A stretch of 64,000 nucleotides of DNA from Dehalogenimonas sp. 4OHTPN (GCF_040448695.1 NZ_CP159307.1:1550001-1614000); one strand, 5' to 3'. Shown: positions 33,965 through 42,258, numbered from the stretch's first letter. Notes: a model not told the origin generated them from the letters alone. Made by a program: numbers and translations.

Positions 33965-34500
33965 ATCGGTTCACACATAATCCGGCGCAGGGCGGCCACG
34001 GCGCTGTGCTGCATGGCCTTCACCGCGCCCTCCGTTTTGCCCAATAGGCGGGCCACCTCGGTTATCGGCATCTCGGCGCCGAAGCGCAGGGTTATCACTT
34101 CCTGCTGAGACGGCGTCAGTTTTTTCAAAGCCTCTATCAATTCCCTGGTTTCCAGCTTCAGTTCGGTCTCGGCAGCGATGTCCTCCTCCGAGGGCAGCGG
34201 CAGCGATTCATCCAGTTCCAGCGTCGGCCGACGAGACCTTTTCCTCAGGCAGTCCACCACCTGGTTGTGAGCGATGCGGTAAAGCCAGGCGGAGAAGGGT
34301 ACCTCGCGCACTTTATAGGATGTAATCGATTCCAGAGCGTTCATGAACACCTGCTGCGTAAGGTCTTCCGCTTCGGAGCGGCTGCCGATTTTGAGCGCCA
34401 CATAGCGATAGATCCTGTCGAAGTAGGCCCCATATAAACGGCCGAAAGCCTCCGCGTCACGCGCCTGAGCCCGCGCTATTAGACTTTGCTCATCCTGCAC
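33961..34500 (-). CDS. ECF-type RNA polymerase sigma factor
   Basis: 179 residues from GTG 34500, preceded by AGGGGG; an upstream in-frame start at 34608 would overlap a leader hairpin and a TATAAT box and is less likely. Region 2: DAEAFGRLYGAYFDRIYRYVALKIGSRSEAEDLTQQVFMNAL, PFSAWLYRIAHNQVVDCLR. Region 4: LTPSQQEVITLRFGAEMPITEVARLLGKTEGAVKAMQHSAVAALRR. A 7-bp hairpin AGTGTCG/CGACACT lies in the leader. Paired with the DUF5667 gene. Confidence 0.93.
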   Translation of the reverse strand: MQDEQSLIARAQARDAEAFGRLYGAYFDRIYRYVALKIGSRSEAEDLTQQVFMNALESITSYKVREVPFSAWLYRIAHNQVVDCLRKRSRRPTLELDESLPLPSEEDIAAETELKLETRELIEALKKLTPSQQEVITLRFGAEMPITEVARLLGKTEGAVKAMQHSAVAALRRIMCEPI

Positions 34501-34716
34501 CTTGGAAAAACCCCCTTGTCGGCATCGGAGTGTCGAGAGTTTACCGACACTGTCCGGTTTTTGGTCGGTGCAATAATTATAACGAAAGGGCTGTGCCGGG
34601 GATAGCACCGGACGGTGACAAAAACTAACGAAATGATGGCGGTTTGCCGCATTGAAACAATGACAGGATGGTGACGAGGGTCAGCCCTGCGGAAAACGGG
34701 TGGGCGGAGAAAACTC

Positions 34717-35445
34717 TTAGATCTCGATCTCCTGGCGGCCGAGCTTGATATTCTCCAGGTAGTCGGCTTTGATGCCCATGGTCTCGGAGATCTCCAGGTC
34801 AACATCGAAAGGCTTGCCCATATAGATCTTGCCTACCTCCTCAGCGGTACCATGCAGCGGGTCCTCGTCGGTGATGAACTTCTGACGGGCTTCGACGATC
34901 CCCATGTCGAAGGGTAGAGTGAAATATAAATCCGCCAGCACCTTATCCAACCCCATCGCGTGGAGGTTCTTCCAGCCGTCCTTGCCGCCGCCGTATTTTA
35001 CTATCGGCAGCAGCGACATAAGATTGGCGATGGTGAAATGCCCTTGCCCCTTGACCACTTTCAGCGGCGTAACCGAAATTAGATAGTCAGACGACAGAAT
35101 TATGTTGGGTATCCAGAAGGTCGGTACGATAAACGGCTTTGGCAGCGGATTATCCACCTCCACCCAGGTGGAATCCTTCACGTCCAAAGTCAACACTCTC
35201 GGGAAATCATAACCCAGGGACTGGAAAACAGGCTTGACCGGTTCGCCGCCGGGGGTTCCGTCAAGAATGATGATATCGGCGTCCGAAATCCAGCGGATGC
35301 CCTTGATGATCCTGGTGATCATATCCCGGCTGGTGGTGACCGGGTACCCCGCCGCGAAATGGGCCGAAGGCTTAATCAGGACGCGGCGGGCTCGGGAAAT
35401 CGCTTCAGGAGCCTTGAAAGTGAATTGGGATGCGCTGTAAATCAA
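34717..35445 (-). CDS. DUF362 domain protein
   Basis: 242 residues of the DUF362 family (RRVLIKPSAHFAAGYPVTTSRDMITRIIKGI; ADIIILDGTPGG; the SVTPLKVVKGQGHFTIANLMSLLPI stretch). No ferredoxin Cys clusters are present, unlike many relatives. It starts at TTG 35445, overlapping the mobA stop by 4 bp, so the two are co-translated. Biochemical role is not known. Confidence 0.8.
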   Translation of the reverse strand: MIYSASQFTFKAPEAISRARRVLIKPSAHFAAGYPVTTSRDMITRIIKGIRWISDADIIILDGTPGGEPVKPVFQSLGYDFPRVLTLDVKDSTWVEVDNPLPKPFIVPTFWIPNIILSSDYLISVTPLKVVKGQGHFTIANLMSLLPIVKYGGGKDGWKNLHAMGLDKVLADLYFTLPFDMGIVEARQKFITDEDPLHGTAEEVGKIYMGKPFDVDLEISETMGIKADYLENIKLGRQEIEI

Positions 35446-36119
35446 ATCGGGAACCCTTTCATCCGAACTTCAAAACCAGGCGACCAGGTTGCGGGCCCTG
35501 TGGCTAGCTTATTTTCCGCCCCTTGCCGGACAAGTTCGCGGGCGCGTTTCATATCGGCTTCGGTATTGATATTAAAAAAAGACAGCCGTTCCGGATCAAA
35601 CCGGTCAATTTCATCTGCTTCAATGTAGCGGACGCTGACACGGCGGAGCAGTTCGCTGACGCTGTAAACTCCTTCGTCGAGCATGGCCCGGATCTTGGGC
35701 AGGCAACGGCAGCTATAAATGGAATGGAGCGGCTCAATACCTTTACCCAAACGCGGCACGACAGCGTCGTAGCCCGAGGACGCCGCTGCCATATAACGCA
35801 ACAGCCCCAGGTTCAGGAACGGCATATCGCAGGCCACCGCCAGGTTCATTTCGGAACGCGAGTTAAGCAGTCCGCTGTAGATACCTACCAGCGGCCCGCG
35901 CCCGGGCCAGGCATCAAGGACGATCCGGACGCGCTCCACTGTATCGAGTCCCAATTCCGTATTATGCGGACCGGTGACGACGACGATTTCCGTGCCTAAA
36001 ATAGAAAGGCTCGAGACTGTTCGATGGATCAGGGTTTGGTGGTCGAGCGTCTCAAGCGCTTTGTTACGGCCGAACCGCAAGCCGCGGCCCCCGGCCAGAA
36101 CGATGCAACTTAATTCCAA
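35442..36119 (-). CDS. mobA: Molybdenum cofactor guanylyltransferase (MobA-like)
   Basis: Transfers GMP to molybdopterin for DMSO-reductase-type enzymes. 225 residues with the nucleotidyltransferase loop LAGGRGLRFGRNKALE, then DAWPGRGPLVGIYSGL, AVACDMPFLNLGLLRYM and VVPRLGKGIEPLHSIY. TTG start at 36119. Closely followed by DUF362. A related CTP:molybdopterin or nucleotide-sugar transferase is possible, but the DMPF motif favours MobA. Confidence 0.85.
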   Translation of the reverse strand: MELSCIVLAGGRGLRFGRNKALETLDHQTLIHRTVSSLSILGTEIVVVTGPHNTELGLDTVERVRIVLDAWPGRGPLVGIYSGLLNSRSEMNLAVACDMPFLNLGLLRYMAAASSGYDAVVPRLGKGIEPLHSIYSCRCLPKIRAMLDEGVYSVSELLRRVSVRYIEADEIDRFDPERLSFFNINTEADMKRARELVRQGAENKLATGPATWSPGFEVRMKGFPI

Positions 36120-36145
36120 AACTGCGTAGGCTTAGTTCAGCCCCT

Positions 36146-36175
36146 CCTATACATTAATTTTAACATAACAGTCAA
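36146..36175 (-). promoter_or_regulatory. Promoter of mobA-DUF362
   Basis: Minus strand: -35 TTGACT (36170-36175), 18-bp spacer, -10 TATAGG (36146-36151). Confidence 0.45.
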
Positions 36176-36189
36176 TAGCCGCCCTCTGT

Positions 36190-36218
36190 TTGACTTTGAA
36201 CAACTGGTAATCTATCCT
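36190..36218 (+). promoter_or_regulatory. Promoter of iorAB
   Basis: -35 TTGACT (36190-36195), 17-bp spacer, -10 TATCCT (36213-36218), 20 bp ahead of the iorA start; divergent from the mobA promoter. Confidence 0.5.
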
Positions 36219-36238
36219 GAATTATTCCTGTCGGCGAG

Positions 36239-38047
36239 GTGCTTTTGGAACGCCTGCTGTTATCCGGAAATGAAGCCATCGCTCTGGGCGCCTGTCACGC
36301 CGGTTTGAAACTGGCCGCCGCCTATCCCGGTACTCCTTCCACGGAGATCCTCGAAGCCATCGCCAAGTTCCCCGGCATTTATGCCGAATGGTCGTCCAAC
36401 GAGGCGGTGGCGGTGGAGGTGGCGCTGGGGGCTTGCTACACCGGGGTGCGAGCTATGGCCTGTATGAAGCACGTCGGCCTGAACGTGGCCGCCGATGCGT
36501 TCATGGCGGCCTCAACTACGGGTGTCCGCGGAGGACTAGTGATTGTGGCTGCCGACGACCCGGGCATTCACTCCTCCCAAAACGAGCAGGACTCCCGAAA
36601 CTACGCGCGGCTGGGCAAGGTCCCCTGCCTGGAGCCATCGGACTCCCAGGAGGCTTATGATTTCGCCCGGTCTGCCTTCCAGCTCTCCGAAGAGTTCGAC
36701 ACCCCGGTGCTGCTGCGACCGACGACTCGCGTCTGCCACAGTAAAAGCGTGGTCATGCCGTCGCCAAAACTGGAACTTGAAAGGACACCGCAGTTCAGCC
36801 ACGAGCCGGGTAAGCTGGTCATGCTGCCGGGCGCCGCCCGAGAACGCTGGCGTAAAGTCCTGGAGCGAATGGAGAAACTGACCATCTATGCCGAGAAATC
36901 TCCACTGAATCGGGCTGTCGAAGGCTCTGCCGAATTGGGTATCGTCGCCTCCGGCATAGGCTTCCAGTATGCCCGGGAGGTCTTCCCAAATGCTTCATTC
37001 CTGAAGCTGGGTTTGACCCACCCCCTGCCAGACAAGCTGATACGCGACTTCGCCGGGCGGGTCAAAAAAGTGCTGGTCATCGAAGAAGTCGAAGATTTCA
37101 TTGAACAATACCTGCGGTCCCAGGGCATCACCGCCCTTGGCAAGGAAATCTTCCCCCGTACCGGCGAGTTCTCCCCTGATATCATCCGCGACAGCGCCGT
37201 TAAAGCCGGCATAATCGACAACACCCCGGCAAAAAGTTGGCCGGCGGCCGGACTGGCCAGGCGGCCGCCGCTGCTCTGTCCCGGATGTCCCCACTCCGGA
37301 GTCTTTTTCACGCTATCGAGTTTGGGTCACCGTTCGACGCTGCCCGGCAAGAAACCGCGGCCGCCAAAGCTGACTATCTGCGGCGATATCGGCTGCTACA
37401 CACTGGGAGCCTACCAGCCTTTAGGCGTTATCGACACCTGCGGCTGTATGGGCGCCGGCATCTCCCAGGCGGCAGGCATGGCCAAGGCCGGCGCCGCCGA
37501 AAAACCGCTGGCGGTCATCGGCGACTCCACCTTCATGCACTCAGGTATCAACAGCCTTCTAAACGCCGTCTATAACCAGGCTAAAATTTGCGTCCTGATA
37601 CTCGATAACGGCACCACCGCCATGACCGGTCATCAGGGACACCCCGGCAGCGGCTTGGCCGCCACCAGGCAGCCGGCGGCGCGGGTGATCATCGAGGAAT
37701 TGGTGCGCGGCGCCGGGGTTCGGAACGCTTCAGTGGTCGATGCCTTCGACCTGAAGGCGGTGCGCGCTGAACTGCGCCGGGCTATGGCCTCCTCCGAACT
37801 AGAGGTGATCATCGTCCGCGGCGACTGCCCGACACTGACCCGGAAGCGCAGCCGGCCGCGAATAATCAATACCGAAAAATGCGACAACTGCGGCGCCTGC
37901 CTGTTAATCGGCTGCTCAGCCATCAAGAAGAGCGAAAGCGACGGCATCATCATTGACTCCGGTGCCTGCGTCGGCGGATATTGCGCGTTATGTCAACAAG
38001 TCTGCCCGAAAGAGGCCATTTCCGAGAGCATCGGGGAGGCGGTGTGA
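36239..38047 (+). CDS. iorA: Indolepyruvate:ferredoxin oxidoreductase alpha subunit
   Basis: Oxidative decarboxylation of aryl pyruvates to aryl-CoA with ferredoxin reduction, or the reverse under reducing conditions. 602 residues: pyrimidine-binding domain (AAYPGTPSTEILE; EWSSNEAVAVEVALGACY), TPP domain (CPGCPHSGVFF; ICGDIGCYTLG; CGCMGAGISQAAGMAKAG; IGDSTFMHSGINSLLNAV), and two C-terminal 4Fe-4S motifs (CDNCGACLLIGC; CVGGYCALCQQVCP). GTG 36239 start, with TTG 36245 as alternative. Stop overlaps iorB (GTGA). Confidence 0.95.
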   Translation: MLLERLLLSGNEAIALGACHAGLKLAAAYPGTPSTEILEAIAKFPGIYAEWSSNEAVAVEVALGACYTGVRAMACMKHVGLNVAADAFMAASTTGVRGGLVIVAADDPGIHSSQNEQDSRNYARLGKVPCLEPSDSQEAYDFARSAFQLSEEFDTPVLLRPTTRVCHSKSVVMPSPKLELERTPQFSHEPGKLVMLPGAARERWRKVLERMEKLTIYAEKSPLNRAVEGSAELGIVASGIGFQYAREVFPNASFLKLGLTHPLPDKLIRDFAGRVKKVLVIEEVEDFIEQYLRSQGITALGKEIFPRTGEFSPDIIRDSAVKAGIIDNTPAKSWPAAGLARRPPLLCPGCPHSGVFFTLSSLGHRSTLPGKKPRPPKLTICGDIGCYTLGAYQPLGVIDTCGCMGAGISQAAGMAKAGAAEKPLAVIGDSTFMHSGINSLLNAVYNQAKICVLILDNGTTAMTGHQGHPGSGLAATRQPAARVIIEELVRGAGVRNASVVDAFDLKAVRAELRRAMASSELEVIIVRGDCPTLTRKRSRPRIINTEKCDNCGACLLIGCSAIKKSESDGIIIDSGACVGGYCALCQQVCPKEAISESIGEAV

Positions 38048-38631
38048 AGACCCAGAATATCCTCATCGTCGGCGTAGGCGGCCAGGGGGTAGTGCTGGCA
38101 TCAAACCTGCTGGCCGAAGCGGCTCTATCGGCCGGCTATGATGTCAAAAAGACCGACACCCTGGGAATGGCCCAGCGGGGCGGTTCGGTAGTTTCCCACC
38201 TGCGATTCGGCGAACAGGTCGCCTCGCCTCTCATTGCCGCAGGCGAGGCCGATTTACTGATCGCCTTCGAGAAACTGGAGGCAATCCGCTGGGGCCACTT
38301 CCTGAAAACCGATGGCGCGGCCGTGGTCAACGACCTGGCTATGCCGCCGCTGTCGGTCACTCTGGGCAGCGATGTTTACCCCTGCGACGCCGAGATCGTC
38401 ACGGCGCTGAAGCGGTTCACCCCGGAAGTACACCTGGTGCCCGGCACAGCCACAGCGTCCCGCCTGGGCAACGCCAAGATGGTCAACACAGTACTCCTGG
38501 GCTATGCGTCGAATTTCCTCCCCATCGGCGCCGAGAGGCTGGCTTCAACCCTCGAAGCGGGGCTGCCGCCGAAGCTGCGGCAACCCAATCTGGTTGCTTT
38601 TGAAACCGGCCGCAGCATGTATCTCAAATGA
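38044..38631 (+). CDS. iorB: Indolepyruvate:ferredoxin oxidoreductase beta subunit
   Basis: 195 residues from GTG 38044, overlapping the iorA stop by 4 bp. Family motifs are NILIVGVGGQGVVLASNLLAEAAL, KKTDTLGMAQRGGSVVSHLRFG and a C-terminal NAKMVNTVLLGYASNFL. It forms the catalytic heterodimer with IorA. Confidence 0.94.
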   Translation: MKTQNILIVGVGGQGVVLASNLLAEAALSAGYDVKKTDTLGMAQRGGSVVSHLRFGEQVASPLIAAGEADLLIAFEKLEAIRWGHFLKTDGAAVVNDLAMPPLSVTLGSDVYPCDAEIVTALKRFTPEVHLVPGTATASRLGNAKMVNTVLLGYASNFLPIGAERLASTLEAGLPPKLRQPNLVAFETGRSMYLK

Positions 38632-38657
38632 TCATACTCGGAGGGGCAGACGACTTT

Positions 38658-38685
38658 TTGATCCGCGGGATTCCGGGTTTATACT
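38658..38685 (+). promoter_or_regulatory. Promoter of the glutaredoxin-PDZ gene
   Basis: -35 TTGATC (38658-38663), 16-bp spacer, -10 TATACT (38680-38685). A GAGGTG ribosome site follows nine bases before the ATG at 38706. Confidence 0.55.
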
Positions 38686-38705
38686 GATATAGAGGTGAGC
38701 TGGCG

Positions 38706-39227
38706 ATGAAGGTAACTGTCTACACCACCCAAACCTGACCCCATTGCCATACTGTGAAAGGGTTCCTTTCACAACGGGGCATCCCCTTTACCGAAATTGA
38801 CGTTTCCCGTGACGCCGCCGCTGCCCAGGATCTAGCCCGGCGCACCGGACGTTTGGCAGTGCCGGTGACCGACATCGACGGCAATCTGGTGGTCGGTTTC
38901 GACCCGGAGCAACTGGAGCGCTACTTGGCCCAAGCCCGCACCGCCGCCGCTCCTCCATTCGGAGCCTCGGTGGCCGATGCCCGCAAGATCACTGCCTCCC
39001 TCGGCTTGCCGGCCGTTTCCGGTGCATATATCGGGGCGGTCAAACCCGGTTTGCCAGCCGCCGCTGCTGGTTTGAAACCCGGTGACATCATCACCCGCAT
39101 CGACACTGCGGCAATATCCAGCGCGGCAGACCTCGACCGGGCTCTGTCCGGGCTGGAAAAGGGCGCCCGCATCCGCATCACCTTCGTCCGGGACGGCTCG
39201 CCGCGCCAGGCAGAGGGGATGCTCTAG
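38706..39227 (+). CDS. Glutaredoxin-PDZ fusion, probable selenoprotein (Sec encoded by TGA 38736-38738)
   Basis: 173 residues if TGA codon 11 is read as selenocysteine. The start MKVTVYTTQT is a glutaredoxin first strand; the redox motif then reads U-P-H-C where relatives have C-P-x-C, followed by HTVKGFLSQRGIPFTEIDV and AVPVTDIDGNLVVGFDPEQL, the cis-Pro and the terminal helix. Residues ~85-173 are a PDZ domain (AYIGAVKPGLPAAAAGLKPGDIITRIDTAAI). Promoter, GAGGTG site and ATG are intact and the frame is clean on both sides of TGA, against a simple pseudogene. No signal peptide, so cytosolic. Alternatives are a nonsense mutation or a sequence error. Confidence 0.7.
38739..38779 (+). promoter_or_regulatory. 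Bacterial SECIS-like stem-loop after the TGA codon
   Basis: 9-bp perfect stem TGTGAAAGG (38753-38761) / CCTTTCACA (38765-38773) with loop GTT, G first. A lower stem pairs CCCC (38739-38742) with GGGG (38776-38779). The loop begins 23 nt after the TGA, inside the range known for bacterial SECIS elements bound by SelB, which need a G in the first two loop positions. Confidence 0.6.
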
Positions 39228-39247
39228 CCGGGCAATTGGAGCTTTGA

Positions 39248-39253
39248 TACAAT
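39248..39253 (+). promoter_or_regulatory. Extended -10 of the GNAT gene
   Basis: TGaTACAAT, hexamer at 39248-39253, six bases before the GTG start at 39260; implies a leaderless message. Confidence 0.45.
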
Positions 39254-39259
39254 AGCCCG

Positions 39260-39787
39260 GTGACAGCCGAGCTTATCATCAAAACCACCCGGCTCAGGCT
39301 AAAACGCCTGACAATCGATGACGCCGGGGCGGTGTTCGCCTATCGGTCGCTGCCCGAGGTCTGCCGCTTCCAATCTTTTCGCCCAGCCGCCGTCGCCGAT
39401 GCCGCCGCATTTATCGCCGGTACAGCCGGCGGGCCAGATATTCCCGGTACCTGGTTTCAGCTGGGCATATTCCACCGCGAGAGACAGGTACTGATCGGCG
39501 ATATCGGTGTCCATTTTCTGCCCGGGGGCGAAGCCGAGTTGGGCTGCACCCTGACTCCGTCTTTTCAGGGGCGAGGTTATGCCGCCGAAGCCGTAACCGA
39601 GGTAATCAGCTGGCTTTTCAGACCGCCGAACCGGCGCTGTGTATTCTGTACCATTGACCCCGGCAACACGCCATCGCTCAAACTGGCAAAAAGGCTCGGC
39701 TTAAAGCCAGCCGGCAAAAGCGTCAATCAAGAGCACATTTTCAAGATCGAGCGGGGAGAATGGTCTGCCCGGCGAGTGCCGGTCTAA
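39260..39787 (+). CDS. GNAT family N-acetyltransferase (RimJ/RimL-like)
   Basis: 175 residues of the RimJ/RimL type: TTRLRLKRLTIDDAGAVFAYRS at the N terminus, GDIGVHFL, the acetyl-CoA loop LTPSFQGRGYAAEAVTEVISWLF and NTPSLKLAKRLGLK. Substrate unknown. GTG 39260 directly behind the -10 box. It ends 3 bp into the convergent neighbour. Confidence 0.88.
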   Translation: MTAELIIKTTRLRLKRLTIDDAGAVFAYRSLPEVCRFQSFRPAAVADAAAFIAGTAGGPDIPGTWFQLGIFHRERQVLIGDIGVHFLPGGEAELGCTLTPSFQGRGYAAEAVTEVISWLFRPPNRRCVFCTIDPGNTPSLKLAKRLGLKPAGKSVNQEHIFKIERGEWSARRVPV

Positions 39788-40155
39788 GCGTCAACATTCA
39801 GGGTCTTTAACGGTTCCTTGCGCCTTTTGTCGAGCAAGTGAGAAACGGCCATGAGCGGGTGGCGGGTCATCATCCGCGGTCCGGCGTAGCGCATCACCTC
39901 GCGCACCTTTTGCCGCATTACCGGCTTGTAGCAATGGACCGGGCACAGGGAACAAACCGTCTTCTCTTCACCGAACGGGCAATGGCGGAGTCTATCAAGG
40001 GCATATTTTTCCAGGTCACGGCATTCAACGCAGAGACCACTACCAGGATGCCGATCCCGGCAGTGCATCGAGATCATCGTCCGGACGGTCAGGGCTTCGC
40101 GCTTCAGGCGGGGGCGGGAACGATCAAACGGGATATTTTTCTGCATTGACGTCAA
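39784..40155 (-). CDS. Nitrous oxide-stimulated promoter family protein
   Basis: 123 residues with the conserved cysteines of this small family: MISMHCRDRH, LCVECRDLEKYALDRLRHCPFGEEKTVCSLCPVHCY, then the basic VREVMRYAGPRMMTRHP. The Cys pattern suggests a metal or Fe-S site. Function is not established despite the family name. Confidence 0.8.
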   Translation of the reverse strand: MTSMQKNIPFDRSRPRLKREALTVRTMISMHCRDRHPGSGLCVECRDLEKYALDRLRHCPFGEEKTVCSLCPVHCYKPVMRQKVREVMRYAGPRMMTRHPLMAVSHLLDKRRKEPLKTLNVDA

Positions 40156-40169
40156 TCTATAACGAACAG

Positions 40170-40202
40170 CGCAGCGGTGCAGTCAGTGACTGCACCGCTG
40201 CG
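40170..40202 (-). terminator. Perfect 16-bp inverted repeat after the YtxH gene
   Basis: CGCAGCGGTGCAGTCA and its exact complement around a single central G. It follows the stop of the minus-strand YtxH gene at 40221 and precedes the start of the next minus-strand gene. GC-rich stem, T-poor tail; terminator is the likeliest reading. Confidence 0.55.
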
Positions 40203-40220
40203 AGTATCACAAGAATCAGT

Positions 40221-40541
40221 TCAGGTGATGGAGTCCATCATCTTCCGGCGATACTTCTCCGCGGTCTCGGTAAAGGCTGTCCCGGCGTCCTCAGCCCGCT
40301 TTTTGAGCGAGTGGGTGAAATCGCCGGTTCGGTCCTTGACCGTATGGCTTAATTCCTCTGCCCGCCCTTTCACGTTCTGCCCCAGATCCTCAGCTTTTTC
40401 TTTAATGTCTTCAACCTGCTTTTGAATATCACGCCTGGTTTTTCGCCCCGATTGAGGGGCGTATAGAAGCCCCAGCCCGGCGCCGATGGCGGCTCCGACT
40501 ACCATCCCCACCACCAGTCCGTTCAACGTTCCCTTTTCCAT
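40221..40541 (-). CDS. YtxH domain protein
   Basis: 106 residues. N-terminal hydrophobic Gly-rich helix (LVVGMVVGAAIGAGLGLLYAPQSGRKTR), the YtxH/GvpP-type signature, then a long amphipathic helix with KEKAEDLGQNVKGRAEEL repeats. Membrane-tethered coiled coil linked in other bacteria to stress. A related copy lies directly upstream. Confidence 0.85.
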   Translation of the reverse strand: MEKGTLNGLVVGMVVGAAIGAGLGLLYAPQSGRKTRRDIQKQVEDIKEKAEDLGQNVKGRAEELSHTVKDRTGDFTHSLKKRAEDAGTAFTETAEKYRRKMMDSIT

Positions 40542-40571
40542 ATTATCCTCCTTATGTAAATTAGGCCTGGT

Positions 40572-40841
40572 TTAAGCCTCAATTTTCCCCGCGCCGTTGC
40601 CCTTCAAGACATGCACTACTTCCCTAGCCTGTTCACGAACAACGCTGCCGAACTGTTCGGCCGTCAGTTTCAAATCTCCGCCGAGCGCTTCGGATCGGCA
40701 CTTGAACTGGTCAGCCTGCAGGCGCAGCAGTTCCCTCGTTTCTCTTCCAGGCCTGGGTGCATACAACAACCCCAGACTGATGCCTATAGCCGCCCCAAAA
40801 AGGAGTCCGGCAACCAATCCAAGATCCGTTCCGCGTTCCAT
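40572..40841 (-). CDS. YtxH domain protein, second copy
   Basis: 89 residues from ATG 40841, set by AGGAG five bases ahead. N-terminal LVAGLLFGAAIGISLGLLYAPRPGRETRELL parallels the neighbouring YtxH protein; the helical tail differs (LTAEQFGSVVREQAREVVHVL). Both probably sit in one transcript. Confidence 0.82.
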   Translation of the reverse strand: MERGTDLGLVAGLLFGAAIGISLGLLYAPRPGRETRELLRLQADQFKCRSEALGGDLKLTAEQFGSVVREQAREVVHVLKGNGAGKIEA

Positions 40842-40993
40842 ATTCACTCCTCTATTATTATACATCGTTTGTCACCGGTATAAGGATAGCACAACTGGTT
40901 CTTTTATAAAGATACTCCATCCACAAATTTGAACAATCCGTAAAAATACTTGTTTCGATAAAAGCCGGTACCTATTTTTTTACCGAAGTGGAT

Positions 40994-41022
40994 TTGCCCC
41001 TGGCTTATGTAATTGTTATCAT
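40994..41022 (+). promoter_or_regulatory. Promoter of the TPP-regulated unit
   Basis: -35 TTGCCC (40994-40999), 17-bp spacer, -10 TATCAT (41017-41022); transcription would begin about 10-15 bp before the riboswitch. Confidence 0.6.
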
Positions 41023-41039
41023 GACAGCAAATCAATATC

Positions 41040-41134
41040 GTTACTGGGGGAGCTGAAAGGCTGAGAGTTCCCGGCAATACCGGGAAGACCCTTGGAACCT
41101 GGTCTCGGTAATTCGAGCGCAGGGAAGTACCACA
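41040..41134 (+). promoter_or_regulatory. TPP (THI-box) riboswitch
   Basis: Diagnostic conserved parts in order: GGGGGAGC, GCTGAGAG, a variable CCCGG/CCGGG hairpin, GACCCTTGGAACCTG, the GTCTCGGTAATTCGAGCG arm and AGGGAAGT. Binds thiamine pyrophosphate and feeds into the adjacent terminator. Confidence 0.95.
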
Positions 41135-41138
41135 CTCC

Positions 41139-41167
41139 ACCAGAAGCTAGTCTTCTGGTTTTTTCTT
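41139..41167 (+). terminator. Terminator of the TPP riboswitch (expression platform)
   Basis: 8-bp stem ACCAGAAG / CTTCTGGT followed by a T-run. It lies 5-10 bp after the aptamer and before the start codon, so TPP binding probably favours termination. Confidence 0.8.
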
Positions 41168-41196
41168 TCTTTAATCAAGAACGTTAGGGGAACCAG

Positions 41197-42258
41197 ATGA
41201 CCGAATTACCTGAAATAGGCAAGATCTCGCCTGAAATATTCCGGGAGATCATCTTTCCCAGACTGGGCGCCAAAAGCGACAAAGTACTGGTCGGTCCGCA
41301 ACACGGGGTCGATGTCGGCATCACCGAAATCGGCGGCCAGGCGGTATCTTTCACCACCGATCCGGTCTTCATCGTCCCACAATACGGTTTTAAACGGGCG
41401 GCCTGGTTTGCCATACACATCATCGCTTCGGACTCGGTGACATCCGGATTAAGACCGAAGTACCTGTCCATCGACCTCAACCTACCGATGAGCATGACCA
41501 AAGAAGAATTGGCTACGATGTGGGATGTGATGCACAGGGAATGCGAAAAAATGGGCATCAACATCATCACCGGCCACACTGCCCGATATGACGGCTGCGC
41601 TTACCCTATGGTCGGGGGAGCGACGATGGTGGGCGTCGGCGGGTTGGATGAGTACGTCTCACCGAGATTCGCCCGGCCGGGAGATAGGATCATCATCACC
41701 AAAGGTCCGGCGATCGAGGCCTGCGGCATTTTTGCCGCCATGTTCCCTGACCTCATCGCCCAAAGGTACGGCGTAACTTTCGCCCGCCGCGCTGAAAGCC
41801 TGTTCTTCCAGATGTCCGTGGTGGAAGATGCCCTTACGTCTGTCACTGTCGGAGTTCGGGACGCCGGCGTCAGCTCGATGCATGATGCCACCGAATGCGG
41901 CCTCTGGGGCGGGTTATATGAGGTGGCCCAGGCTGCCGGATGCGGCGCCCGAATCGAAAAGGAAAAGATAGTTATCGAGGATGGCGTGCCCGAGATCTGC
42001 CGTATGTTCGGCATTGATGACCCTTACGCTGCTATTTCTGAAGGCAGCCTCATTATTACCTGCCGTCCGCACCGGGCGGCTGCCGTGGTGAATGCTTTGA
42101 GTGCCAGAGGTATAAAGTCATCAATCGCCGGGGAGTTGACTGATCCCGAATACGGCATGATCCTTGCCGAAGATGGTATTGAGAAGCCGCTCAAACATCC
42201 CATCGTCGATCCTTTCTGGCGGGCTTTTTATGATGCTGCCAAGAAACAGGCTGCCTGA
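41197..42258 (+). CDS. PurM/HypE-like (AIR synthase-related) protein under TPP control
   Basis: 353 residues of the AIR synthase superfamily (PurM, HypE, SelD, ThiL). N-terminal ATP-binding part: GPQHGVDVGITEIGGQAVSFTTDPVF, WFAIHIIASDSVTSG, ITGHTARYDGC; C-terminal part: GDRIIITKGPAIE, VRDAGVSSMHDATECGLWGGLYEVA. It lacks the SelD GCGCK motif and the canonical ThiL GDDAA loop. Directly behind a TPP riboswitch and overlapping thiE, so a role in thiamine metabolism, possibly TMP phosphorylation, is an inference. AGGGGAA sets ATG 41197. Confidence 0.8.
   Translation: MTELPEIGKISPEIFREIIFPRLGAKSDKVLVGPQHGVDVGITEIGGQAVSFTTDPVFIVPQYGFKRAAWFAIHIIASDSVTSGLRPKYLSIDLNLPMSMTKEELATMWDVMHRECEKMGINIITGHTARYDGCAYPMVGGATMVGVGGLDEYVSPRFARPGDRIIITKGPAIEACGIFAAMFPDLIAQRYGVTFARRAESLFFQMSVVEDALTSVTVGVRDAGVSSMHDATECGLWGGLYEVAQAAGCGARIEKEKIVIEDGVPEICRMFGIDDPYAAISEGSLIITCRPHRAAAVVNALSARGIKSSIAGELTDPEYGMILAEDGIEKPLKHPIVDPFWRAFYDAAKKQAA

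Larger units (their letters stand above)
40842..41196. other. 355-bp intergenic region with the TPP riboswitch
   Basis: Its left part holds the upstream region of the YtxH pair. The right part holds the thi promoter, the riboswitch and its terminator, listed separately. Confidence 0.6.

Noticed and set aside
38754-39227. Glutaredoxin-PDZ gene starting at GTG 38754
   Set aside because: This start would remove the first beta strand and the whole redox motif and has no ribosome site, while the upstream ATG at 38706 has promoter and GAGGTG.
41197-42258. PurM-like protein as SelD, which would support selenocysteine use
   Set aside because: It lacks the N-terminal GCGCK-type Cys/Sec motif of SelD and sits under TPP control; it gives no evidence for selenium metabolism.
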